From Comamonas sp. lk (GTDB lineage: Bacteria; Bacteroidota; Bacteroidia; Chitinophagales; Chitinophagaceae): a stretch of 34,100 bases of DNA. Within the stretch, counting starts at the first letter, position 1. Each line of letters begins with the position of its first letter. The stretch lies in assembly GCA_943327245.2 (NCBI GenBank), contig CALPWK020000007.1, forward strand, positions 1 through 34,100, given 5' to 3'. A program made the position numbers and the translations under genes. Under the pieces are notes generated by a model that was not told the origin of the DNA, did not search any database, and worked only from the letters and a program-made list of their open reading frames with translations. Shown here piece by piece: positions 21,552-29,984 of this stretch.

Positions 21552-22484
21552 TTAAGCTGGGTTAGTTCTTCCTGTTAATAAATATAGGCAAGCCATTCTT
21601 ACGGCTACTCCATTTTCAACCTGGTCTAAAATAATAGATTGTCCACTATCGGCCACTTCACTATCCAATTCTACTCCTCTATTAATTGGCCCGGGGTGCA
21701 TTATTAAAATCTCTTTATTCAACTTGTTTAAACGATTTTTTGTAATGCCATATGCTAAGTTATATTCTCTAAGCGAAGAGAATAGTGGCTGGTTTTGGCG
21801 TTCTAATTGAATTCTAAGTACATTGGCTACGTCACACCATGCTAGTGCTTTGTCAATATTATATTCAACGCTAATATCCATTGCTTCTTGAAGATATTTG
21901 GGTATTAAAGTGGGTGGGCCAGAAACCATTACCTCGGCTCCCATTTTCTTTAATAAATAAATATTACTTAGTGCAACTCTACTATGCATGATATCACCAA
22001 TTATGGCCACTTTTAATCCTGCTAATTTGCCAAGCTTTTCTTGCATTGAAAAAGCATCTAATAAGGCTTGAGTTGGGTGTTCATTAATGCCGTCACCTGC
22101 ATTAATAATTGCTGCATCAATATGTTTCGCTAAATAATGAGGTGCGCCAGATGCACTATGTCTCATTACGACCATATCCACTTTCATACTAAGGATATTG
22201 TTAACGGTGTCTAATAAGGTTTCCCCCTTAGCTGCCGAGCTATTGGATACAGTAAAATTTACGGTGTCTGCGGACAATCGTCTTTCTGCTAGTTCAAAAG
22301 AAATTCTAGTTCGAGTAGAATTTTCATAAAAAAGATTCACAATAGTTACGTCTCTTAAAGTGGGAACTTTTTTAACGGGTCTTTGTAAAACCTCTTTAAA
22401 TTGACCTGCAGTAGATAAAATAAGTTGGATATCCTCAGTGGTGAGGTCTTTGATACCAAGAAGATGTTTGGTAGATAGTGCCAT
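21552..22484 (-). CDS. pyrB: Aspartate carbamoyltransferase catalytic subunit
   Basis: FYENSTRTRISFELAERRLSADTVNF; GDGINEHPTQALLD; IMHPGPINRGVELDSEVAD. Confidence 0.97.
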   Translation of the reverse strand: MALSTKHLLGIKDLTTEDIQLILSTAGQFKEVLQRPVKKVPTLRDVTIVNLFYENSTRTRISFELAERRLSADTVNFTVSNSSAAKGETLLDTVNNILSMKVDMVVMRHSASGAPHYLAKHIDAAIINAGDGINEHPTQALLDAFSMQEKLGKLAGLKVAIIGDIMHSRVALSNIYLLKKMGAEVMVSGPPTLIPKYLQEAMDISVEYNIDKALAWCDVANVLRIQLERQNQPLFSSLREYNLAYGITKNRLNKLNKEILIMHPGPINRGVELDSEVADSGQSIILDQVENGVAVRMACLYLLTGRTNPA

Positions 22485-22527
22485 TAAAAAACGAAATTAA
22501 TATATTTTCATCAACTAAACAATGCTA

Positions 22528-23052
22528 TTATTGATCTAATAAGATCACGTCGTCCACCCCGTCATTCTCTTTCCATCTCACTTTTACCTTATAGGGACTT
22601 ATATCAACCATTTCTTTACCAGTAAAATCGGGCTGAATGGGTAATTCTCTACTTGGTTTTCTGTCTACCAAAACACATAAAGCCACTTTAGAAGGCCTTC
22701 CAAAGGCCAATAAAGCGTCTAATGCTGCTCGAATGGTTCTACCTGTAAAAAGCACATCGTCAATTAAAATGACTGTCTTCCCTTCAATACTAAAGGGTAA
22801 GTCAGTTTGAGTGGCTAAATGTAATTCACGTCTAATATCATCCCGGTAAAAAGTAATATCTAGTTTTCCATATTGAATTTGATCGGCAGAAAGTTCCTGG
22901 TGCAATGCCGCAACAATCCGGTCACTTAAATATACGCCTCTGGGCTGAAGCCCTACTATCACTGCATTGGTTAAGCCTGGGTAGGTTTCCAATATTTGGT
23001 GAGCTAATCTTTTTATTATGCTTGGAAGCTGTTGTTCACTAATCAGGGTCAT
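22528..23052 (-). CDS. pyrR: PyrR family bifunctional regulator/uracil phosphoribosyltransferase
   Basis: IVGLQPRGVYLSDRI; LDITFYRDDI; PRPP motif VILIDDVLFTGRTIRAALDAL. Confidence 0.95.
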   Translation of the reverse strand: MTLISEQQLPSIIKRLAHQILETYPGLTNAVIVGLQPRGVYLSDRIVAALHQELSADQIQYGKLDITFYRDDIRRELHLATQTDLPFSIEGKTVILIDDVLFTGRTIRAALDALLAFGRPSKVALCVLVDRKPSRELPIQPDFTGKEMVDISPYKVKVRWKENDGVDDVILLDQ

Positions 23053-23105
23053 ATTCCTTGAAAATTTGACTAAAAATACAGCTTTTTCTTATGTAAATTG
23101 CGGCC

Positions 23106-24188
23106 ATGGTAGGTATTCAACAACTATCCCTAGTTCAGTTTAGGAATTATGTTCAAAAAAGCTTCAATTTTACAGATAGAATTGTGGGCATTGTTGGGCC
23201 CAATGGTACAGGTAAAACGAATGTATTAGACGCCCTTTACTATTTATCATTTACCAAGAGTTATTTTAATCGACCAGATGCTCAAAATGTGCACCATGCT
23301 TATCAAGGAATGCGGGTAGAAGGCATATATAATATTAAAGAAGAAACCGTTCCTATAACTTGTATAATTCGTGAAAATTTAAAGAAAGAATTTTATTACG
23401 ATGAAGAGTTGTACCCCAAATTGTCAAAGCATATAGGTCGTATCCCATGTGTGATGATTGCTCCTGACGATGTACAAATTATAACAGGGTCTAGTGAAGA
23501 GAGAAGAAGATTAATGGATAGTTTACTATCCCAATTATATCCTGACTATTTAAAGTATTTAATACTTTATAATAAGATTTTATTGCAAAGAAATAGTTTG
23601 TTAAAACAAGCAGCAGAAACAGGTAATTTGGATGAAATATTATTGGAAACTTTAAACGAACAATTAGCTAGTAATGGGCAATTAATTTATACGTTTAGAA
23701 GTCAATTATTTGAAAGCTTATTACCTGAAATTTTAAAATTGTATAATCATTTAGCATTACAAAATGATGCCATTGACATTAAATATCAATCTGCATTGGA
23801 GCATACTAATTTAAAACAATTATTAAAAGATAGTATTGTAAAGGATAAAGTGTTACAAAGAACTTCAACAGGTATTCATAAGGACGATTTAATAATAACA
23901 ATACAGGGACAGTCTTTTAAGCAAGAAGCTTCACAAGGACAAAGAAAAAGTTTCTTATTTGCTATTAGACTTGCAGAATGGCAGTTTATAAAAAAGGAGA
24001 AAGGCTTCCCTCCTATTTTATTAATGGATGATATTTTTGAAAAATTAGATGAGCAGCGAATGATTCAATTATTAGATTGGGTGAGTAACGCTACTGACGG
24101 TCAAGTGTTTATCACAGATACACATAAAGAAAGGGTTGCTAATTTATTGGGTAAACATTTAAGTAGTTATCAGTTGATTGAATTATAA
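23106..24188 (+). CDS. recF: DNA replication/repair protein RecF
   Basis: Walker A GPNGTGKTNVLDALYYLSFTKS; EASQGQRKSFLFAIRLAEW signature; LLMDDIFEKLDEQR. Confidence 0.97.
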   Translation: MVGIQQLSLVQFRNYVQKSFNFTDRIVGIVGPNGTGKTNVLDALYYLSFTKSYFNRPDAQNVHHAYQGMRVEGIYNIKEETVPITCIIRENLKKEFYYDEELYPKLSKHIGRIPCVMIAPDDVQIITGSSEERRRLMDSLLSQLYPDYLKYLILYNKILLQRNSLLKQAAETGNLDEILLETLNEQLASNGQLIYTFRSQLFESLLPEILKLYNHLALQNDAIDIKYQSALEHTNLKQLLKDSIVKDKVLQRTSTGIHKDDLIITIQGQSFKQEASQGQRKSFLFAIRLAEWQFIKKEKGFPPILLMDDIFEKLDEQRMIQLLDWVSNATDGQVFITDTHKERVANLLGKHLSSYQLIEL

Positions 24189-24208
24189 TTGGCGTAAATT
24201 TACACCCT

Positions 24209-24490
24209 ATGGCAACTTTTAAAATTGGAGACGCGCTTAAGCAATTTGTTCAAACAAGCAAATTGAAGAATGGTATTCGTGCAGCACAAATAGAAGAAGT
24301 TTGGCTAGAGATAATGGGTACTACGATTGCAAAATATACGGATAAGATATATATATTTAATCAGAAATTATTTATTGAAACAAGTGTAGGCCCACTTAAA
24401 AACGAACTAGGTTTTCAGAAGTTACAAATTGTAGCGAGAGTAAATGAAAAAATGGGTGAAAATATAATTACAGACGTTGTAATTAAGTAG
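24209..24490 (+). CDS. DUF721 domain protein (DciA-like)
   Basis: 93 aa; VWLEIMGTTIAKYTDKIYIFNQKLFIETSVGPLKNELGFQKLQIVARVNEKMG; directly downstream of recF. Confidence 0.88.
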   Translation: MATFKIGDALKQFVQTSKLKNGIRAAQIEEVWLEIMGTTIAKYTDKIYIFNQKLFIETSVGPLKNELGFQKLQIVARVNEKMGENIITDVVIK

Positions 24491-24881
24491 TGCCACTTCC
24501 TTTAATAACCTCGCGCATTAAGTCGTTCATAGTTAGAACACCTTTGAATTTCATTTCATCAAAAATTGGCAGGTATCTTGTTTTATAAACATTCATTAAG
24601 ACCATACATCTTTCTAAATCGTCAGTGTATCCAATTACAGGTAAGTCTTTTGTCATGATATCTACCACTGTAGTAGTGTCAGATTTACGACCTTCTAATT
24701 TAATTTTATGGGTATAATCTCTTTCTGACATGATACCTAAGAACTGATTGTTATCCATAATAACTACATAACTTAAGTTTTCAGACTTCATGATAGTTAA
24801 AGCATCTAGTACTTTTGTATCTGGAGTCACAATATTAAAATGAGGCCCTTTTTTAATTATGATATCTCTTATTTTAGACAT
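24483..24881 (-). CDS. CBS domain-containing protein (ORF open from 24890)
   Basis: Two CBS motifs: PDTKVLDALTIMKSENLSYVVIMDNNQFLGIMSERDY and LPVIGYTDDLERCMVLMNVYKTRYLPIFDEMKFKGVLTMNDL. Confidence 0.92.
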   Translation of the reverse strand: MSKIRDIIIKKGPHFNIVTPDTKVLDALTIMKSENLSYVVIMDNNQFLGIMSERDYTHKIKLEGRKSDTTTVVDIMTKDLPVIGYTDDLERCMVLMNVYKTRYLPIFDEMKFKGVLTMNDLMREVIKGSGTT

Positions 24882-24946
24882 AAAATTCAATTTTAATTGT
24901 AACAGATGGTTTACCTAAGTTACGTAATATAAAAATGAAAAAAAAG

Positions 24947-26017
24947 CTAATCTTTTAAATAGTCTACATAGCTAGTCTTCTGCATTATGGTGGAACCATT
25001 CATAATAAATATACTCGGCCATGCCCTAGCAGCCGTTTTTATCATAGTAATATCTCCTATCAATATGGGAATTTGTTTAAATTGGTTGATGGCGTTGGTT
25101 TTGTCGGCAGTAACTATATAAACTAATTTATGTTTAGCTTGTAATTTAGTGATAAGGGTATCCCAAGGTACAGAAGCGTCTATAGCACCTGCAAAAATTA
25201 AGACATAAGGTATACTAGTTTCAAATAGTTGTTGAGTAGTATCAGCGCCACTTAATGTGAATAATTTAAAGTCCTGAATTGGGGCCACTTTACCATTACC
25301 TTTTTGAACGATGATTTCTTTTCTTGTTTTAAAAACATAAGTGCTATCAAAATCTGCAGGAAAGCTAGTTGCATCAAAAAAGTATCTTTTACCTGCTTTC
25401 TCAAATTCCATCTTAATAGAAACACTGTCGGCAATAGCACCTGGAGGCGTCTTCATTTGTTCTACAATGTCTTTTCCTTGTTTGTAAGGTAAACAGTCTA
25501 TAAATGGCAAGTGTTGTAAAACCTGTTGTTGACCATATCCTACTCCTACAGTAGTCAAAAGTAAAACAAATAGCCCCCAACCCATAGGTAAGTTTGTTTT
25601 AACCTTTTTAACATTGACTAATAATATCACAATTGCAATTAGTAGAATAATATCTTTAATAAAAGAGGTCTGTGGAGTTAATGGTATACAATCTCCAAAA
25701 CAACCGCATGTTTTGATTTTACCAGAGAATAAAGCATACCCAGTAAGAAAACTGAAAAACACTATTAATGCAAGTAATAACCAAAGTGTTTGTTTGTAGG
25801 GGTATTTAATTAAAATAGCAACACCGGCTACTATTTCTAAAGTGTTCATAATTAAAGCCAACCATAATGTATAGTCCGAAAAGAAGTTCATACCCCATAC
25901 ATCGAAAAATTCTTGCATTTTATAACTAAGACCTAATGGATCATTTGCTTTTATTAATCCAGAAAAAATAAATAATATACCCACCGACCATCGTAAAAAT
26001 TTCAAGAATGATTGCAT
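24947..26017 (-). CDS. BT_3928-family DoxX/MauE-like membrane protein
   Basis: LRWSVGILFIFSGLIKANDPLGLSYKMQEFFDVWGM; KTCGCFGDCIPLTPQTSFIKD; soluble thioredoxin-fold-like C-terminus. Confidence 0.85.
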   Translation of the reverse strand: MQSFLKFLRWSVGILFIFSGLIKANDPLGLSYKMQEFFDVWGMNFFSDYTLWLALIMNTLEIVAGVAILIKYPYKQTLWLLLALIVFFSFLTGYALFSGKIKTCGCFGDCIPLTPQTSFIKDIILLIAIVILLVNVKKVKTNLPMGWGLFVLLLTTVGVGYGQQQVLQHLPFIDCLPYKQGKDIVEQMKTPPGAIADSVSIKMEFEKAGKRYFFDATSFPADFDSTYVFKTRKEIIVQKGNGKVAPIQDFKLFTLSGADTTQQLFETSIPYVLIFAGAIDASVPWDTLITKLQAKHKLVYIVTADKTNAINQFKQIPILIGDITMIKTAARAWPSIFIMNGSTIMQKTSYVDYLKD

Positions 26018-26026
26018 AAACCAAAT

Positions 26027-26572
26027 TTAATGTTTGCCTTCAGCAATTTGTATTAAAGCAAATGCTGAATAATTTAAAATATCTACAAAATTAGCGTCAA
26101 TACCTTCGCTAATTAAAGTCTTACCGTCGTTGTTTAAAATTTGTCTAATTCTTAATAGTTTCATTAAAATTAAATCAGCATAACTTTCTTGACTCATGTC
26201 TCTCCATGCTTCACCATAATCATGATTCTTGTCTAACATAGTAGATTTCGCAAAATGAATATTTGATTCGTACAATTCTTGAACCAATTTAACGTCTAAT
26301 TCTTCCACTTTTGGATCTCCTAATTTCAATTGCATTAAGCCAATAACAGCGTAGTTCAAGATGCCTTTAAATTCTGAAGTAATATCATCCCCTACTTTTT
26401 GGTCTCCAATATCTTGTATTGTTCTTATTCTCAATGCTTTAATAAAAATCTGATCCACAACTGAAATGATTCTTAGTACACGCCATGCGGTACCATAATC
26501 CTTAGTTTTCTTAAAAAAAATATCACTGCAGCTTGCTACTGCTTGATCATATTGTAAAGAAGTTTGACTCAT
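26027..26572 (-). CDS. DUF1599 domain protein (two tandem copies of the domain)
   Basis: KDYGTAWRVLRIISVVDQIFIKALRIRTIQ and HDYGEAWRDMSQESYADLILMKLLRIRQIL internal repeats. Confidence 0.88.
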   Translation of the reverse strand: MSQTSLQYDQAVASCSDIFFKKTKDYGTAWRVLRIISVVDQIFIKALRIRTIQDIGDQKVGDDITSEFKGILNYAVIGLMQLKLGDPKVEELDVKLVQELYESNIHFAKSTMLDKNHDYGEAWRDMSQESYADLILMKLLRIRQILNNDGKTLISEGIDANFVDILNYSAFALIQIAEGKH

Positions 26573-26653
26573 GAAAAATTCCCCTCTATTTCTGTGTTAG
26601 TTAATATCTTTGAACCCTTGCAAGATAAAGAATAACGAACTTAAAATAAAACT

Positions 26654-27451
26654 ATGTTTAAATTACCTGCTAAAGCAATCATGGGCATTATAAATGCCAC
26701 CCCAGATTCATTTTTTGCAGGCAGTAGGCAGGCTAATATTGAAGGGGCAATTCAAAAAGCAGGCCTTTTTATTCAACAAGGGGCCAATATTATTGATATT
26801 GGTGGACAAAGTACGCGACCAGGAGCCAATTTTGTGAGTGAACAGGAAGAAATGGACAGGGTTTTGCCTGTTATTGAGGGTATTTTGAAGACATACCCAG
26901 CTTCCATTATATCCATTGATACTTTTAGAGCCCAAGTGGCTAAACAATCCATTTTAAGTGGTGCAAAAATGGTAAATGATATTAGCTGTGGTAGTTTTGA
27001 ACCTGAAATTTTAGAAATAGTGGCTAATCAAAAAGCCGGCTATATTGGAATGCATATTATTGGGAACAAGGATACCATGCATCAAGTGCTTCCTAGAACT
27101 AATATAATGGAGTCAATCATTTCTTATTTCGATCTAAAAAAGCAACAATTGGATGCTTTGGGAGTTCATGATTGGATTATTGATCCTGGATTTGGCTTTG
27201 GAAAAACGGCGGAAGAGAATTTTACTATTATAAAAGAGCTTAAACAACTTAAAATAATTGGCTTACCTATTTTATTGGGGGTCTCCAGAAAGTCGAGTAT
27301 ATATAAAACTTTAGGAATTACTCCAGATGATGCATTAAATGGAACTACTATTGTAAATACAGTAGGTTTAATAAATGGAGCTGCTATTATTAGAGTGCAT
27401 GACGTGAAAGAAGCCAAAGAAATAATAGATTTATTACCATTGTTAACATAA
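26654..27451 (+). CDS. folP: Dihydropteroate synthase
   Basis: IMGIINATPDSFFAGSR; IDIGGQSTRPGA; MVNDISCGS; DPGFGFGKTAEENFTIIKEL; GVSRKSSI. Confidence 0.97.
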   Translation: MFKLPAKAIMGIINATPDSFFAGSRQANIEGAIQKAGLFIQQGANIIDIGGQSTRPGANFVSEQEEMDRVLPVIEGILKTYPASIISIDTFRAQVAKQSILSGAKMVNDISCGSFEPEILEIVANQKAGYIGMHIIGNKDTMHQVLPRTNIMESIISYFDLKKQQLDALGVHDWIIDPGFGFGKTAEENFTIIKELKQLKIIGLPILLGVSRKSSIYKTLGITPDDALNGTTIVNTVGLINGAAIIRVHDVKEAKEIIDLLPLLT

Positions 27452-27488
27452 AAAAAGGACTGAATAAAAATATTCAGTCCTTTTTTTA
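27450..27488. terminator. Bidirectional intrinsic terminator between convergent folP and FKBP genes
   Basis: aaaaaaaggactgaataaaaatattcagtccttttttt. Confidence 0.9.
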
Positions 27489-27511
27489 TAAGTCTAATGG
27501 ATTGAAGTAAA

Positions 27512-28381
27512 CTATTTTTTAGTTACATCTTGGATTTCAATATCAAAAGCTAAATTTTCATAAGCTTTAATAACTCCATTTGCTTGATTACCGTAAGCTA
27601 ACATAGCAGGAATATAAATTGTTCCTTTTCCGCCTTTACCAAAGTATTTCAAACCAATTTCCCAACCTGGAATTACGCCACCAGCACCAATCTTAACGTC
27701 ATATGGTTTTGCTGTAGGATCATTAGGCTTCATGTTTGTGTCAAATACATCCCCTTTAAAAGTGTATCCTTTATAATAAACGCTAGCAACTTTAGTAGTA
27801 TCAATTTTATTAGCATTATCACCAGGAGTTTTAATAACTACAAACACTCCTTCTGGAGATTGTACTGCAGTGATTTTATTTTTAGCTAAATAAGTTTTGA
27901 TTGCTTCAATCTCTTTTGTTTTTTCACCTTCAGTTTCTTTCTTATAATCTGCGTCTACCATTTTAACGTCAGCAAATACGTCTAAGATTTCCGCTTTACC
28001 AATAATTACATCTTTAGTTTTGAAAACATCATTTAATTGCAATACACCCATTTTTACCAAAGTATCAATACTTAAAGAGAAATCAATTTTATCTCCTTTT
28101 TTACACAACATGATAATTTCAGTAAAAGTGTATTTACCTAAACGTGCTGTGTCTACTGGGAAGTAAACTGGGATTTGACCAGTCGTAGTACTTAATATAG
28201 TGTCCTTACTTTTTAATTTATATTCTAAATTAATTTTAACATACTGGCCTTGTACCAATTTTTGAGGATTGCCAGAACCATGTGTAATTTTATACATCAT
28301 GCCTGAAGGAGCTTTCTCATACGCATTACAACTTGCAAACAATACAAGGGCTGCTACTAATTTTAGTGTTGATTTGAACAT
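27512..28381 (-). CDS. FKBP-type peptidyl-prolyl isomerase lipoprotein (possibly GldI-like)
   Basis: Lipobox ALVLFASCNAY; C-terminal FKBP fold VIPGWEIGLKYFGKGGKGTIYIPAMLAYGNQANGVI. Confidence 0.9.
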   Translation of the reverse strand: MFKSTLKLVAALVLFASCNAYEKAPSGMMYKITHGSGNPQKLVQGQYVKINLEYKLKSKDTILSTTTGQIPVYFPVDTARLGKYTFTEIIMLCKKGDKIDFSLSIDTLVKMGVLQLNDVFKTKDVIIGKAEILDVFADVKMVDADYKKETEGEKTKEIEAIKTYLAKNKITAVQSPEGVFVVIKTPGDNANKIDTTKVASVYYKGYTFKGDVFDTNMKPNDPTAKPYDVKIGAGGVIPGWEIGLKYFGKGGKGTIYIPAMLAYGNQANGVIKAYENLAFDIEIQDVTKK

Positions 28382-28383
28382 GT

Positions 28384-29400
28384 TTAGTTTATTTGTGTTA
28401 ATTGTGTTTTATAGTTTTCTAATAAAATCTTAAAGTCATTAAATGTTTCGTCAACCGATTTTGAAGAAGATCCACCTGCTGCATTAGCATGCCCACCACC
28501 ATCAAAATGAGTTCGCGCAAAGATATTAACATCAAAGTTACCTTTGCTTCTAAAGCTCCATTTTCTTTCTTCTTCTCTGTCAATTACAATGGCAGCAAAT
28601 TTAATACCATGAATTGACAATAAATAGTTTACTAAACCTTCCGTATCTCCTGTTTTTAACTCGAATTTATAGATATCTGTTTTAGGGATAGCCATAACTG
28701 CAGTTTTATATTCAGGAAAAACATGCATTCTATTAAGGAAAGCATTTCCCATAAACTTCAATCTACCTTCTGTAGAATTGTCGTAAATGGCTTCATGTAT
28801 TTTAGCATGTTGAAGTCCTAATTCTTTTAAATGAGCCACTATCTTATGTACAGATGCAGTGGTGGACGGAAATCTAAAGGAACCAGTATCTGTCATTAAA
28901 CCAGTATATAGACAAGTTGCAATATCTAAATTGATCAAATTACTATGCCCAGACTGAACAATAAAATCATAGATCATTTCGCAGGTAGAGCTCATTTTAA
29001 CATCACTTATTCCATATTGAAATGATTCAATATCAGGTTGTTGGTGATGATCAATTAAAATTTTGACTGCATTTGACTCCTTAATAATTGGTTCCATATG
29101 CTTAGTTCTGTGTAGAATATTAAAATCTAAACAGAATACATAGGCTGCATTTTTAACAATCTCAGTTGCTTTTGCTTTATTGGATTCAAAGTCAATTACT
29201 TTCTCAGTTCCTGGCATCCAAGCCAAAAATTGAGCCCAATTGGTTGGTGAAATCACCGTTACGTCATGTCCTAACTGAGTTAGAAAGTGATATAATGCCA
29301 AACTTGAACCCATGGCGTCGCCATCTGGTTTTTGGTGTGCGGTTATCACTGCTTTAAATGGTTGATTTAGAAGCGGGTAAAATTGTTCGATAGATTGCAT
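28384..29400 (-). CDS. DHH-family phosphoesterase (NrnA-like oligoribonuclease/pAp phosphatase)
   Basis: HQKPDGDAMGSSLALYHFL; ILIDHHQQPD; YTGLMTDTGSFRFPST; C-terminal GGGHANAAGG. Confidence 0.95.
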   Translation of the reverse strand: MQSIEQFYPLLNQPFKAVITAHQKPDGDAMGSSLALYHFLTQLGHDVTVISPTNWAQFLAWMPGTEKVIDFESNKAKATEIVKNAAYVFCLDFNILHRTKHMEPIIKESNAVKILIDHHQQPDIESFQYGISDVKMSSTCEMIYDFIVQSGHSNLINLDIATCLYTGLMTDTGSFRFPSTTASVHKIVAHLKELGLQHAKIHEAIYDNSTEGRLKFMGNAFLNRMHVFPEYKTAVMAIPKTDIYKFELKTGDTEGLVNYLLSIHGIKFAAIVIDREEERKWSFRSKGNFDVNIFARTHFDGGGHANAAGGSSSKSVDETFNDFKILLENYKTQLTQIN

Positions 29401-29438
29401 AGAACTACAAATTTAGCACAAATCAGCTATTTTTTACG

Positions 29439-29446
29439 TAAATTTG
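29439..29446 (+). promoter_or_regulatory. Candidate Bacteroidota -7 element TAAATTTG upstream of ndk
   Basis: acgTAAATTTGcagc, 32 bp before ndk ATG. Confidence 0.4.
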
Positions 29447-29478
29447 CAGCTTCAATTAGAAACAAATAACAAATACTT

Positions 29479-29895
29479 ATGAGTAACAGCACATTTACAA
29501 TGATAAAGCCAGATGCAACTTCAAAAGGGTACACTGGTGCTATTTTAGATCAAATAATCAAAGCAGGTTTTAGTGTAAAGGCAATGAAATGGATTAAATT
29601 GTCAACTGAACAAGCTGGACAATTTTATGAAGTTCATAAAGAAAGACCTTTTTACCCTGAATTGGTTGAATTTATGAGTAGTGGCCCAATTGTAGCTGCT
29701 ATTTTAGAAAAAGACAATGCAGTTGCTGATTTTAGAACTTTAATTGGTACAACTAACCCTGCACAAGCGGAAGAAGGTACTATTAGAAAGAATTTTGCTG
29801 CTTCTATTGGAGAAAATGCGGTTCATGGCAGTGATAGTGACGAAAATGCACAAATTGAAGGTAATTTCTTCTTTGCTGCTTTAGAAAGATTTTAG
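29479..29895 (+). CDS. ndk: Nucleoside-diphosphate kinase
   Basis: [22 protein letters not shown]; active site [15 protein letters not shown]. Confidence 0.97.
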   Translation: MSNSTFTMIKPDATSKGYTGAILDQIIKAGFSVKAMKWIKLSTEQAGQFYEVHKERPFYPELVEFMSSGPIVAAILEKDNAVADFRTLIGTTNPAQAEEGTIRKNFAASIGENAVHGSDSDENAQIEGNFFFAALERF

Positions 29896-29940
29896 ATGTT
29901 GAATGACTTTTTATGTAGGTCTTTCTTATAAATAGTTCAA

Positions 29941-29975
29941 AAAAAAATGAGTCTCCAAAAGGGACTCATTTTTTA
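29941..29975. terminator. Bidirectional intrinsic terminator between ndk and DEAD-box helicase gene
   Basis: aaaaaaatgagtctccaaaagggactcattttttattt. Confidence 0.85.
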
Positions 29976-29984
29976 TTTAGTATG

